Assembly: GCA_022749755.1 (NCBI GenBank) | Contig: CM040445.1 | Span: forward strand, 4,051,182-4,115,181 | Length of the DNA: 64,000 bases | Source: Azadirachta indica | Taxonomy: Eukaryota; Streptophyta; Magnoliopsida; Sapindales; Meliaceae | Direction: 5' to 3' | Shown: positions 38,706 through 49,343 of the stretch, one piece after another | How the letters are laid out: the number at the start of each line of letters is the position of its first letter | How positions within the stretch are numbered: position 1 is the first letter of the stretch | Notes under the pieces: model-generated | Databases searched by the model: none | What the model was told of the DNA's origin: nothing | The model's input: only the letters and a program-made list of their open reading frames with translations | Made by a program: the position numbers and the translations under genes

Positions 38706-39183
38706 GGTCCTAAATGCATAGTTTACCTCAGTCAGTTTAGTTGTTAATGGTGGTTGAGAGGTCTTGTGTTAAAGTCCACGTAAGTTAGCGTTAGGGGTAT
38801 GTTTCTCTTCATGTTTCTGACCATACGGTGTTTGTGAGTGGTAAATGTTCTTAGTATTGTATCTCCCAGAAATGGGCAGGGGACGGATTTATGTTAATAA
38901 AAGAAATGTTTGGTAGAGTTTTTATTGTTTTAATCTTACAGCATGGGTGCTGTTCAGGTATAGCTTCATTTCAGTGAGTTTGATATCTGTCCTCCGAAGA
39001 AAAATGGTTGTTAATACGAGGGAAGCTTAAAAATTGTATTGCTTTAAGAATGCATATAAAAACATCGTGTGAATGAATGAATGAACACATATATGATATA
39101 TAGCTGCTTATCATCCTAAAAGCCATCTCTTTTCTCCATCAAATATTATGTTAGAAAATTTTCATTCAATCTCGATTACCATT

Positions 39184-39540
39184 TGTTAGGCCTTATGTCT
39201 TCAAGCCCCAAATTTTTATTTTCTTCCCTAGGCTCGCAAGTTAGGACTCATAAATAAGAGAGTTTTTTTAGTCGTTGAATCTAAAGTCCGGTTCATAGAA
39301 ATAGAATAAATCCCAAATTACTATTTCTCTATTAAAATTTTATTAAAATTAAAATTCTGAAAGATCTGATTAAAAAAAAAAAAGAAAAAAGAAAAATATA
39401 TAAGAAAAGAGAAAGTAAAGAGAGGGTGGACTTCTTCTTTTTTTCATGTACAAATAAATTTATTTGTTGATATAGATGACGAAATTTGGTAAAAATAGTT
39501 AGCGTTGTCTGTGAAAAAGACAAAAAAACTAATTTCTTAT
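39184..39540 (+). repeat. Left LTR-like direct repeat
   Basis: Starts TGTTAGGCCT and matches 41337-41715 along most of its length (CTTCCCT, AAGAGAAAGTAAAGA, ACAAATAAATTTATT and ACGAAATTTGGTA are shared in order). Near its end AGCGTTGTCTGTGAAAA resembles the decayed sequence following a plant left LTR. No reverse transcriptase is seen between the repeats. Confidence 0.55.
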
Positions 39541-39859
39541 TATTTAAAAAGAATCTATTACAATAAGAAAATTTCATATTGTACTGAAATCTATGCCTTA
39601 AATAAATTAATAAAATATAATATTTCAATTTGTTTGATAAATGCTCTTTAATCTTTTTCTTATATCATAATTTAATGACATATTTAACTTATGTCCTTGA
39701 TATAAGTGTTTTGAGTATATATATCATCTTTTATTCATTTATGTTTAATTAATTTATGTTACTATTCTGTAAACTTTATTTATTTGTCGTATTTAAGAGA
39801 AAACAACTAATATATTATATATGATTCAAAAGAATAATTATGATGTAAAAAAAGGTATC

Positions 39860-40960
39860 AAAGAGTTATCAATATCTTGTCTAGAAGGACACAAAAAGTA
39901 CTAAAAAAGTATCAACATTTTATTCATAAAGACACTAAAAAAATTGTGCTGAGAGATATCACACATTGTCTAGAATGACATAAAAAAATAGTAAAGAGGT
40001 ACTCATATTTTGTCCAAAAGGATATAAAGAAAAAGTACCAAAAGGGTACCAACATTTTATCCAAAAGAGCACCAAAAAAATTGTACCAAAAAGGATATTA
40101 TATCTTATCCAGAAGGATATAAAAAAGTACTAAAGTGGTGCTAACATCTTGTCCAAAAGGATAAAAAATATATATCAAAAGAGGTACCAACATTTTATCC
40201 AAAAGGATAAAAAAATACCAAATAAGTACTAACATCTTGTCCATAAGGATACATAAAAAAAGTTATACTAAATAGGTACCACATTTTGTCCAAAAGGATA
40301 CAAAAAAGTACTAAAGAAGTACTACACCTTATTCAGAAGAACATAAAAAAGTATCAACGAGGTACTAACATCTCGTTGAGAAGGAGACCAAAAAAAAAAT
40401 ACCAAAAAGGTACTACAATTTTGTTCAAAAGGACACCAAAAAATATACCAAAGAGATACTAACATTTTATCTAGAATGATATAAAAATAGTACCAAAGAT
40501 GTACCAACATTTTATTTAGAAGAACACTAAAAAAATTATATAGAAGAAGTATCACATCTTGTTAGAAGGACACCAAAAAAAAAGAAAAAAATAGCAAAAA
40601 GGTGTCAACGTGTTGTTCAAAAGAAGGACACAAGAAAATGTACCACCAAAGTATCAACACATAATTCAAAAGAACGAAATCAAGTGCCATCAAAATACTA
40701 ATACATAATTCAGAAGAATAAGATCACGTGCCATCAAAGTATCATTATTCGTATCGTTATTGAAAAATGTGCCACCAAAGTATCGTTATTCAAAAGTGTC
40801 CCATCAAAGTACTAATACGTAGTTCAAATAAACAAAATCATGTGCCATTAAAAGTATCAACATATAGTTTAAAAGAACAAAATAATGTAATACTGATATT
40901 CAGTCTAATCCATAAGGAGAAAAATCAAAATATCACCATGGTACCATCATTTAAAAAGAA
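39860..40960 (+). repeat. Degenerate minisatellite, about 45-nt unit
   Basis: The core ATTTTGTCCAAAAGG or ATCTTGTCCAGAAGG recurs roughly every 40-50 bases (for example near 40009, 40053, 40100, 40149, 40191, 40233, 40285, 40370, 40418, 40463), alternating with AAAGTACCAAAGAGGTACC. At least fifteen units to about 40620, then shorter related units. The period is a multiple of three, and on the minus strand one stretch reads as 15-residue repeats. Confidence 0.7.
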
Positions 40961-41020
40961 CAAAAATCAATGTACTTTTGTAGTACTAATATTAAGTCTA
41001 AAACGATAAAAGTAATTAAA

Positions 41021-41395
41021 TAAATCTTTACAGTACCAACATCAAGTCTAAAAAGAATTATAGATCCAAAAGCTAAAGTTTTAACAATTAGAAAAAATCT
41101 TCTAACTTTTGAAATTGAGAAACTCGTGTTAGATCTCATGTCTTCGAGTCTCATATTTCGAAAAAGTTTCCTATTTCATTAAATTTTTGTAATACCAATA
41201 TCAAGTTTAAAAGAATAAAAGTAATTAAAGAAACCTTTACGGTACCAACATCACGTCTAAAAAGAATTACAGATCCAAAAATTAAAGTTTCAACAATTAG
41301 AAAAAAATATTCTAACTTTTGAAATTAGGGAACTCCTGTTAAATCTCATATCTTCATATTCTAAAAAAAAGCTTCCTATTTCATTAAACTTTTAT
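41021..41395 (+). repeat. Tandem duplication of about 190 bp
   Basis: The segment starting AATCTTTACAGTACCAACAT (41021) is repeated from about 41231 (ACCTTTACGGTACCAACAT). They share AAAAGAATTA, GATCCAAAA, AACAATTAGAAAAAA and TCTAACTTTTGAAATT. It sits between the minisatellite and the right LTR-like repeat and partly copies the start of the latter. Confidence 0.65.
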
Positions 41396-41715
41396 TTTCT
41401 TCCCTGAGTTATGCAAGTTGGGCCTTAAAAATAAGAGAGCTTTTTTAATCATTTGATCTAAAGCTTGGTTAATAAAAATAGAGTAAATATCAAATTATTA
41501 ATTTTTTTATTAGAATCTCATCAAAATTAAAATTTTAAGAGATTCAATCAAAAGAGAAAAAAGAAAAGTTTATAAGAAAAGAGAAAGTAAAGAAAAAGAA
41601 AGTTTTTTTTTTATACAAATAAATTTATTAGTTAATATCATACGACGAAATTTGGTATTAACATTATTTTTCTGTCACCTATAGAAAATAAAGTTAGTTT
41701 AAAGAAAAATCAAAT
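41337..41715 (+). repeat. Right LTR-like direct repeat
   Basis: Direct repeat of 39184-39540, starting TGTTAAATCT. With the left copy it brackets a gene-less, minisatellite-filled interior of about 1.8 kb, as in a non-autonomous LTR element (TRIM/LARD-like). Divergence is high, so the insertion is old. Confidence 0.55.
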
Positions 41716-42147
41716 CTCCCAAAACCAAAAAAAAAAAAGCGAAAAAAAAAATCATCACAAACGATTCCTGATTTGTTATTTCATCAGAGAGCCTGGGGGG
41801 GTGGAATGCTGCTATACGAAACTACTTGGCATCATAGACACAAAGAAAAGACAGCCGTAATATATGACCTTAAATAATAGTTCGGACCAGGGCCGGAGGG
41901 CAGGCGATGGATGACGGAAAGAATGAATATTGGATACAATAATAATAATAGAGGGAACGAAGTGAAACGGAAATTTTACAGGAAAAAAAAAAAAAAGGTA
42001 AGCCTAAGATGATACGAACCATGAACTTTTGTGGGGCCCAGGTTTTGTGGCTTTCTCTTTCTCTTTCAGTTTCAGACCAATCATCTCTATTTTATAAATT
42101 AATTGGGAATGTGAATTGTGTCATATCATACCCACACAATACAATTG

Positions 42148-42148
42148 C

Positions 42149-42199
<51 letters not shown>

Positions 42200-42270
42200 C
42201 AGAGAGAGAGACACACACACACAGAAACACACTCCCATTCCACACCCCCCCCCCCCCCCCCCCTCCTCCT
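42148..42270. repeat. Compound microsatellite with 19-C run
   Basis: (AT)n, then (GA)n, (CA)n and an uninterrupted run of 19 C at 42245-42263. It lies about 1.55 kb upstream of the NIP5;1 ATG. Confidence 0.9.
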
Positions 42271-42349
42271 CGAGGTAATTACAGCAGAAGGATTAATCTA
42301 ATAATTGTTGTTTTGTATGATGCATATAATCAATTAGTTTGTTTAATAT

Positions 42350-42515
42350 ATTATTGAAAGAAAGGTCCGTGGAATTATTTAAGTGAAAATGAAGACTTTC
42401 TGGACATGAAAAGAGGTTTTGTCATTATAGACAGGCTTAATTGAATAAATTATTGGGTACTTCTATGTCATCTGCCTGATACAATATTAGTCATATATTC
42501 ATCAGATCGGACGGC
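42350..42515 (+). repeat. NIP-flank repeat A1 (upstream of NIP5;1)
   Basis: Contains TTGAAAGAAAGGT, TATTTAAGT, GCTTAATTGAA and AAATTATTGGGTA, all found in the same order at 47126-47525 (A2), downstream of the NIP gene. It is part of the promoter-distal region of NIP5;1. Confidence 0.65.
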
Positions 42516-43006
42516 GGCTGTGGTCTCTGATTATGGCTGATCATGCTCTCTCTCTCTCTCTATATATATATAATTATTTCATATAAACACTTCCAACATC
42601 TAAGATTAAATCTAAGTAATATAATTAATACATAATTAATATATTATAATTAATATGCCTATTAAATTTAATATCAACTCTAAAATTATTTCGATTTAAC
42701 AGTACATAAAATAGTATAAGAATATGCCATCTTGATTAGTCTCCCACTGTACGTGTGTGTATATATTTATATATTTTGCTTGCAACTGTAAATCAAAAGG
42801 GTAATGGAAATAGCTGTTTAAGTTAAGATGTGAAGGGATGGGCAATGCATTGACTTCGTCTCTTTTACAGTTAGACATGACATGATGATGAAGCCAAGAA
42901 TTGAATAATTCCATGGCCTCTGCCTTTTCATTTATAATAATATGCAATCACTGACTTTCTGCACTCCAACTTCCCTTCCCCACCGAATGCGTCATCCTCA
43001 TCTATC

Positions 43007-43014
43007 TATATATA
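43007..43014 (+). promoter_or_regulatory. NIP5;1: Candidate distal TATA box of NIP5;1
   Basis: TATATATA, followed by pyrimidine-rich sequence. If used, transcription would start near 43040 and all three AUG-stop elements would be in the leader. Not proven. Confidence 0.35.
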
Positions 43015-43280
43015 CATATACGTTTGTTACAAATCACTTGCAATTAGTTTGCATCACAAGTATAACAATCTGGTTTATCTCCCCTTTTCTTTCGATCGAT
43101 TTAATCCTTTTCACATTCCTAAGTTTACCTTTGTATACCAACTAATTTTCACCGTCTCACCTTCGTCATGTTGTTAAGTCTCTGCGACTCTGCAACATCT
43201 TCCATTCGTTTAGCTCTTTGAGTCTGGATCCGTTCGTTTTCTCTGTTCTTTAACCTCAATCTTATAAAAACCATTCAAGC

Positions 43281-43286
43281 ATGTAA
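43281..43286 (+). promoter_or_regulatory. NIP5;1: AUG-stop element 1 in the NIP5;1 leader
   Basis: ATGTAA preceded by TTATAAAAACC and AAGC. It is the most diverged of three related modules and lies 535 bases upstream of the coding ATG. It is followed by a 33-A run at 43342-43374. Confidence 0.6.
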
Positions 43287-43339
43287 ATTAAGCTTCCCCT
43301 TTCTACTTTGATTGACCGAATCCTATCTCAGAAAAAACC

Positions 43340-43375
<36 letters not shown>

Positions 43376-43507
43376 CATTGACGAGTCGATGAATTCGATC
43401 GTTGTCTACTCAAAGAGGTAAAGTACTGCTTATCCTTGTGTAGTCTTAACCTGGCTCTATCCATTTCTGTTATTCCTTAACAACACATTTATAAAAGCCT
43501 CCAAATC

Positions 43508-43513
43508 ATGTAA
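43508..43513 (+). promoter_or_regulatory. NIP5;1: AUG-stop element 2 in the NIP5;1 leader
   Basis: ATGTAA in the context TTTATAAAAGCCTCC then AAATC. The context differs from element 3 at one base across 26. In Arabidopsis NIP5;1 mRNA, AUGUAA stalls ribosomes and triggers mRNA decay when boron is high. Confidence 0.7.
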
Positions 43514-43702
43514 GATTTAGTTCTTCCTATCCAAACTCAAAATCAGAAAAAAAAAATTAAAAAAATTAGTAGGAGGATTATATATATCATACATGCATTT
43601 CTTAATGTTCGCATAAAGATCTCCGATATATCATTAGCGGTATCAGTCCTGGAAAGGATTAAGACGATTCTGTAGAAGCAATTTTATAAAAGCCGCCAAA
43701 TC

Positions 43703-43708
43703 ATGTAA
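43703..43708 (+). promoter_or_regulatory. NIP5;1: AUG-stop element 3 in the NIP5;1 leader
   Basis: ATGTAA in the context TTTATAAAAGCCGCC then AAATC, 113 bases before the coding ATG. It is followed by a pyrimidine-rich stretch and an A-run (about 43751-43773). It is the element most likely to be in every NIP5;1 transcript. Confidence 0.75.
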
Positions 43709-43815
43709 TAGTTCTCATTCATTCTTACTCTCCCAAATCTTAAAAAGCCAAAAAAAAAAAAAAAAAAAAAAAAGAAAAGTTTAGACACATAATATAAGAA
43801 AAGAAGAAGAAGAGA

Positions 43816-45874
43816 ATGCCGGAATCGGAGACAGGAACTCCTGCGGGGTCAGCGCCGGCCACTCCGGGGACACCAGTACCGCTCATTTCATCTATGCGGG
43901 TGGATTCGCTGTCTTACGATCGACAGTCAATGCCTCGATGCAAGTGCCTCCCAGTTACTGTCCCAAATTGGGGTCAACCTCACACCTGTTTCACTGACTT
44001 CCCGACTCCCGATGTCTCTCTTTCCCGGAAGGTACCACTCTTTCCACTGCACACGTCACCTCATTTACTATACTGGTTTTTATCTCCCAGTTTTTATATT
44101 TTATTGCGTGACTTTGCCCCCTTTGTATATCATCTCAAAAGATAATGTATCCTAATTAGTTGTGAGCAATTAAAAAGGGAAAAAGAAAAAAAAAAAAAAG
44201 ACAAAACATAACATAACGTGCAAACTTATGTATGAGAGAAATTAGAGTTCACATGATAGTTCCAAAACATATTGAACGTATCAGTTTGTGTCTTTTTTGT
44301 TTTTTTTTTTCATTAATCCAATTCAATTCACTCACACAAAACATTACCCGAAAGAAACATAGGTATGAACTGATGAATTATCTAAATTAAAATTGAGGAG
44401 ACTAATTAATGATTGAACGAATAAATTAACTGGGAATTATAATTTAAGAAGGTTGAGTGTGGGATATTGCAGATAGGTGCAGAGTTTGTGGGAACATTCA
44501 TCCTGATATTCGCGGCGACAGCAGGAGCCATAGTGAACCAGAAATACAATGGAGCAGAGACACTGATAGGTAATGCAGCATGTGCAGGGCTGGCAGTGAT
44601 GATCATTATCTTATCAACGGGACACATCTCCGGAGCTCACCTGAATCCGTCCCTCACCATAGCATTTGCAGCACTGCGTCATTTCCCATGGGCACAAGTG
44701 CCCGCTTATATAGCAGCACAAGTATCAGGCTCCATATGTGCTTCCTTTGCTCTCAAGGTTGTATTCCATCCTTTCATGTCCGGTGGCGTTACCGTTCCCT
44801 CCGTAAGCGCCGGTCAGGCCTTCGCCCTCGAGTTTATCATTACTTTCAATCTCCTGTTTGTTGTCACCGCAGTTGCCACTGACACTCGCGCGGTATATCA
44901 GAACTCGATTATAAATATCAATATTTATTTGTTACATTATATAATCACATGTATGTATTTTATCTTAAAGATTATTCGTTGTTGGTCTTTTATACATACA
45001 TATATATATATATATATATATGCATTGATGACAGGTAGGAGAGTTGGCAGGAATAGCAGTGGGAGCTACAGTTATGCTCAACATTCTCATAGCTGGGTCA
45101 GTAATATTTTCTCCGTCCCTATCAATTATATCAATTATAATTAATTCCTAATTTTGACATATATGCACGGAAAGCAGGGTGGAGTCAGAACTAGAAAATT
45201 AAGTGGCAAAAAGGTGTTAAAAATAAAAATAATTAATATAATAACGAATAAAGTGATAATATTTTAAAATATAAAAGTTAAAATATATGTAAATTAAAAA
45301 ATTGAGTCAAAAAAATAAATAAATATTTATAATAAAAAAATAAAAAAATTTTATGGGCCTGGAGAGAGGCCAGGATGCGTTCCGCCACTTATGGAAAGGA
45401 CAGAAACCGCGTCTATCGAGCTCTATTATTATCTCTAATCATAAAGTATATATATATATATATATATATAAGAGTAGGTCCGCCGACCCTATATTACATG
45501 AAGTCGACGTTTTAGCTTAGGGTAGAGGTAAGAGTACTGTTTGGCATTGGCGTGCTTTTGGACTTTCTTGCGTCTGCTAGCCTAGATACATGGCTACAAA
45601 GAGAATCTATACGTTCTATATTTATTTGTATATCAAATTATAATTCATTAATTTGACGTATAGAATGGAATGCAGGCCATCAAGCGGCGGCTCAATGAAC
45701 CCTGTACGCACTCTGGGCCCGGCGGTTGCGGCAGGAAATTACAAAAAATTGTGGATATATCTTGTGGCACCTACAGTTGGGGCCATAGTCGGTGCTGCTA
45801 CCTACACTCTCGTCAAGCTCCGCGACGGCGAGGCAGCTGATCCGCCACGCCAGGTCAGAAGCTTCCGTCGCTAG
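43816..45874 (+). CDS. NIP5;1: NIP5;1-type boric acid channel (aquaporin, NIP subgroup II)
   Basis: Plasma-membrane channel for passive boric acid uptake into root cells under boron limitation. Four exons (43816-44031, 44473-44892, 45035-45096, 45676-45874) join in frame to 298 residues; the Arabidopsis protein has 304. The two pore motifs are NPS (130-132) and NPV (241-243), the unusual pair of NIP5;1; Ala110, Gly238 and Arg244 fit the wide subgroup II selectivity filter. Six membrane segments are visible from about residue 74. The N-terminus (1-72) carries RCKCLPV and CFTDFPTPDVSLSRK as in AtNIP5;1, with one TPG (16-18) of the phosphorylated repeat linked to polar localisation. The C-terminus ends VRSFRR, also as in AtNIP5;1. 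Intron 3 (45097-45675) holds a MITE-like insertion. The gene is flanked by BOR1 genes on the same strand. Confidence 0.96.
45178..45388. mobile_element. MITE-like insertion in NIP5;1 intron 3
   Basis: About 211 bp, AT-rich inside. The left end GGTGGAGTCAGAACT is an imperfect inverted match to the right end (reverse complement GTGGCGGAACGCATC). The inner segment GGGCCTGGAGAGAGGCCAGG is typical of a short repeat common in plant genomes. No coding capacity. Confidence 0.5.
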
Positions 45875-46425
45875 CTAGCTAGCTAGCTACGCAAGATTAT
45901 TATTGCTGCAATTTCATCTCTTATATTTTACGTGTAACGATAAAATAAAAGCTGCTTGATTGACAGCGTTGTTGTGTTGTGTTGTATTGTGTTGTATTGT
46001 ATTGTATTGTATTGTGTTTTGTGACATATATAATGGCGCATGTATGTGTGCCAAAGAATAAAGGTCTTATGTATCACGTGATCGAAACTACGATCTCTAC
46101 ATTTTTAATTATTGTCAAATTATGACCTACTGTCCTTGGGGTTTGAAGTTTAATTAATTTAATATATATGGAGTTTTATATATTTACTGCAGATATAAAA
46201 AGGTAATTCGTCAACTTTCTTCGAATTATTAAATTAATTTATGCGTGCCATCAACGAGATCTTGCACTAGATCACCATCTCTCTATATATCTTATATTCT
46301 GGTTAGTTGGATGATTTTCCTATATAGATCTTAAACGTAATGTTAATTAAAGTGATTTTCATAAACGTTAAGTGCAATTGATCCCCTTAATTAATTAAGT
46401 TAAAGGGAAGTATTATATATAACTT
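45875..46425. other. NIP5;1 3' flank
   Basis: The stop codon runs straight into a GCTAGC array (to about 45890). The probable 3' UTR includes a TGTAT/TGTGT pentamer run at about 45969-46018. Nothing further is seen to 46425. Confidence 0.5.
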
Positions 46426-46840
46426 ATATAAAGAAACTATTGAGACAAATGAAATATATATATATATATATATTGTAGCTAGTTTTTTGGTTCCTTAATT
46501 GAAACTTAAATTTAGTTATGATCTTTAACAATATAATATATATCAACTTAAATTAAAAATGAGATTTTTGAATCGCACTCAACGTCAGAACAATAAAGGT
46601 AGCTAGGCTAAAGTTGAAAGAGATAATATCATTTTCATTTTTCTAATAATCAAATTAAAATTGCAGAACATATCAATACTACTAGTTAAGAATAATTCAT
46701 TTTCCCGTACACCACTCTTTCTTTCACGACCCACACGCTATCTGAAAACTGTTGACACGTTCTCATTAACAAGACAAGCTTTAATCGATCAAACCAGAAA
46801 AGTTTGAATTGACATGGCGTCGGTAGCTTTTTTAATCATA
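46426..46840 (+). repeat. NIP-flank repeat B1 (downstream of NIP5;1)
   Basis: Matches B2 (49344-49436 plus 50170-50385): TTGAGACAAATGAAATATAT, CTTAAATTTAGTTAT, CTTTAACAATAT and, after a gap in B2, TTTTTCTAATAATCAAATTA, AATTGCAGA, ACTAGTTAA, CTTTCTTTCAC and GCTATC. Confidence 0.65.
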
Positions 46841-47125
46841 ATTTCTTTTGTTTTTAATTAATTAAATATTCGTTTGTTTAATAATACATTATTATTTTTT
46901 TATATTACAACTTATAATATACTAAACATTATATGTTTACGAAAAATTTAAATATAATAATTATAATACATCACAAATATCTGTATCTAATATGTACGAT
47001 ACTTATTTAAATAAGAGTAAGAATTTACTTACATGAGAGATGAGAAAGCATACCAAAGTAGGAGAGTTTTAGTTAATCAAAATATGTTACCACTAGGTCA
47101 AGGCCTTGGTGTCATTTTTTGATAT

Positions 47126-47525
47126 TGAAAGAAAGGTTTGTGAAACTATTTAAGTAATAATGAAAAAAGATATATAAAGTGGCAGAGCTGCATTGTGGCT
47201 TGCATAAAAATTTTGAAGTTTTTAATAAAAATTATTAACTTTAACTTTTGAAATTATTTTTTATTATTTTAATCCGCACAAATTTTATAGTAGTATATTT
47301 TAAACCCTTAAATATTAAAACTCTGTCACCAAATTTTATGCTATTATTTTGGCATTTAATAATAATAATAATATTATTATTATTAGTTTGGTCCTTTATT
47401 TTGGACATGCGGGGACGTTTTGTCACCATAGGTACGCTTAATTGAAAAAATTATTGGGTAGTTTAGTTGTCAATATTAATCATAAATTTTGCTCATCGGA
47501 CCAGACGACGGATGTGATCTGTAAT
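47126..47525 (+). repeat. NIP-flank repeat A2
   Basis: Second copy of A1 (42350-42515), interrupted by about 230 bp that include a MITE-like element. It lies downstream of B1, as expected if a NIP-containing unit had been tandemly duplicated. Confidence 0.65.
47178..47330. mobile_element. MITE-like insertion in repeat A2
   Basis: The left end AGTGGCAGAGCT is an inverted match to the right end CTCTGTCACC. It interrupts sequence that is continuous in A1. The termini resemble those of the element at 45178-45388, so they may be one family. Confidence 0.45.
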
Positions 47526-47529
47526 GATG

Positions 47530-49343
47530 CCTCATCCTGTATCAATTAGTATCTTGTCAATTAGTTTAATCCTAACAATTTTGTATATCAAATTAGTTTG
47601 GAGGATTTTAATTTATTTTATTTTTAAACAATAATTCATAAACAAAATTTTTAAAGATATAGAAATATTAATTTTTTTTTTTTATAAATTGTAATTAACT
47701 AAAATTTAGAATTAATTTTTGAAAAAAATTAGACCTCTCTAATGTGAGTCATTTTCTAGCTTTCAAGAATATGCACCATTTTTTAGTATCCTTTAACTTT
47801 CAAGTGTTTTAAAGTGGATCATTTTTTAGCACTCTTATTTTTTTTTTTTAAAACACATTGTTGTCACAAGAATTCACTTTTGAGTATTCTTCAATTTTTT
47901 GAGCTCTTTACGTGGGCTCTTTTCTAATTTTTTTTTAATACGTTGTTTTTTTTCAAACACCCTTTGATTTTTGAGTATTTTAAAGTACATAATTTTCGAG
48001 TACCCTTTAACTATTATAAAACATATTCTGTCGACAAAACACCACTTTTGAGTGCTCTTTAAATTTCAAGTGCTCTAAAATGAATTATTTTTTAGTTTTC
48101 ATAACAAATTTTCCCATTTTTGACTATCTTTTGATTTTTGAGTCCTCTCAAATGGGTCATTTTTAATCACCTTTTAACTATTATAAAATACATTACCTCA
48201 ATAAAATCTCATTTTTAAGCGTCATTAACTTTGAGCGATTTAAAGTGGGTTATTTTTGAGTTTTTCAAAACACATTGTCTCAATTTCAAATTCCCTTTTC
48301 CTTTGAATGCTCTAAAGTGAGTCATTTTCGAATACCATTAATTTTAACACCATCACTTTAATTTTGGTAGTTTTTCTGTGTATTCTTTAACTTGAAATTT
48401 GATATTCATAATTTTTTAGTTTCACAGAGTTAAAACTATAATTAGAATTTTGCATTAATTTTAAATTATCATTAATTACAATTTGTATTTCATTGCTAAT
48501 TTTTTTGTTAAAATAATAAAATATTATTATTGTTGATAATTGTGTCAATAATTAAAATCCTAATCCGACCATTTATTAAACAAATTACCCATTTAATAAT
48601 CGTGTCACCTGTTTAATGTAATTTTTTAATATATTTTAATATATATTCTAAATATTTATAATATTATTTACGTAAATGTTAATAAATTTTATTTTAAATA
48701 GTATTAAATAATTTTTAAAAAATTAAAAATATAATTAAACATTTTTTAAAATGTGAAAAATAAAAATAAATATATTTAATTATAAATAAGTTAGTATAAA
48801 ATTATTATTTAAATAGTTAATCATATTACAAACAGGTTCATATGTCAAGACTTCCAAACTTAAACCCAACCCAACTATTAATGATATCACATAATTATAA
48901 TTTATTTATCAATTTTGTTATTTTTAATTAACCGCTAACTTCATATTGGGTTGATAGGTTATGCCAAAAATTGTTTTGCCAAAAATTGTTATCCCTATAA
49001 TGCATACATTAAGGCTCAATTTTAATCCACCCAAGAAATATTATAACAATTCCACACAAACTCAACTAACTAAATACTTTATAAGTTCAAGATATATGCT
49101 TTAAAACTAAATTAAAAAATGACAAATATCATACATATTCAAACCACACAAATAAGGTTTAAAATAATATTTCATACAACCATATCAACCAAAATGTTGT
49201 ACAAATTTAAATTGCATACTGAAAATAAGAATTGTAAATTAAAAATCAAATATCATGTAAATTAAAGATTTTTTTTTTTTAAATGTTAATGACCAAAATT
49301 CAATTACCCATAAATTAAGGCAAAATACATAAAACTTAAATAA
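47530..49343. repeat. Degenerate minisatellite and AT-rich DNA
   Basis: Between 47740 and 48370, units built of TTTAACTTTTGAGTG-like, CTAAAGTGGGTCATTTTT-like and ATAAAACACATTGTC-like segments recur about every 100-120 bases, heavily mutated. From 48370 to 49343 the DNA is AT-rich with no gene. This is where a second NIP gene would be expected if flanks A2 and B2 are a duplicated unit; I found no NIP exon. Confidence 0.5.

Larger units (their letters stand above)
29470..38950 (+). repeat. Segmental duplication, copy a (BOR1a and its upstream region)
   Basis: Ordered islands of similarity match the region beginning near 52260. The CAAAATCAAATC stretch at 29608 matches 52420; TTTTGGTCCGCACTATA at 30766-30782 equals 53153-53169; AGTAAACCCAATGGAGA at 31364 matches 53849; the segment at 31448-31540 matches 53946-54060; AAGGTTTGCC at 32024 matches 56996; and the whole BOR1 transcription unit follows. 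The upstream spacer is heavily diverged by indels. Microsatellites here: (TA)n at 30600-30628, (ATT)n at 31310-31336 and ATTA repeats at 31796-31820. Confidence 0.75.

Noticed and set aside
40322..40555. 77-residue repetitive ORF on the minus strand as a real gene
   Set aside because: It is the reading of a minisatellite, with no start context or conserved domain; reported only as a repeat property.
44755..44765. Possible donor (CAAG/GTTGTA) inside NIP5;1 exon 2
   Set aside because: Reading through gives FALKVVFHPF, matching FALKGVFHPF of AtNIP5;1, so no intron is needed.
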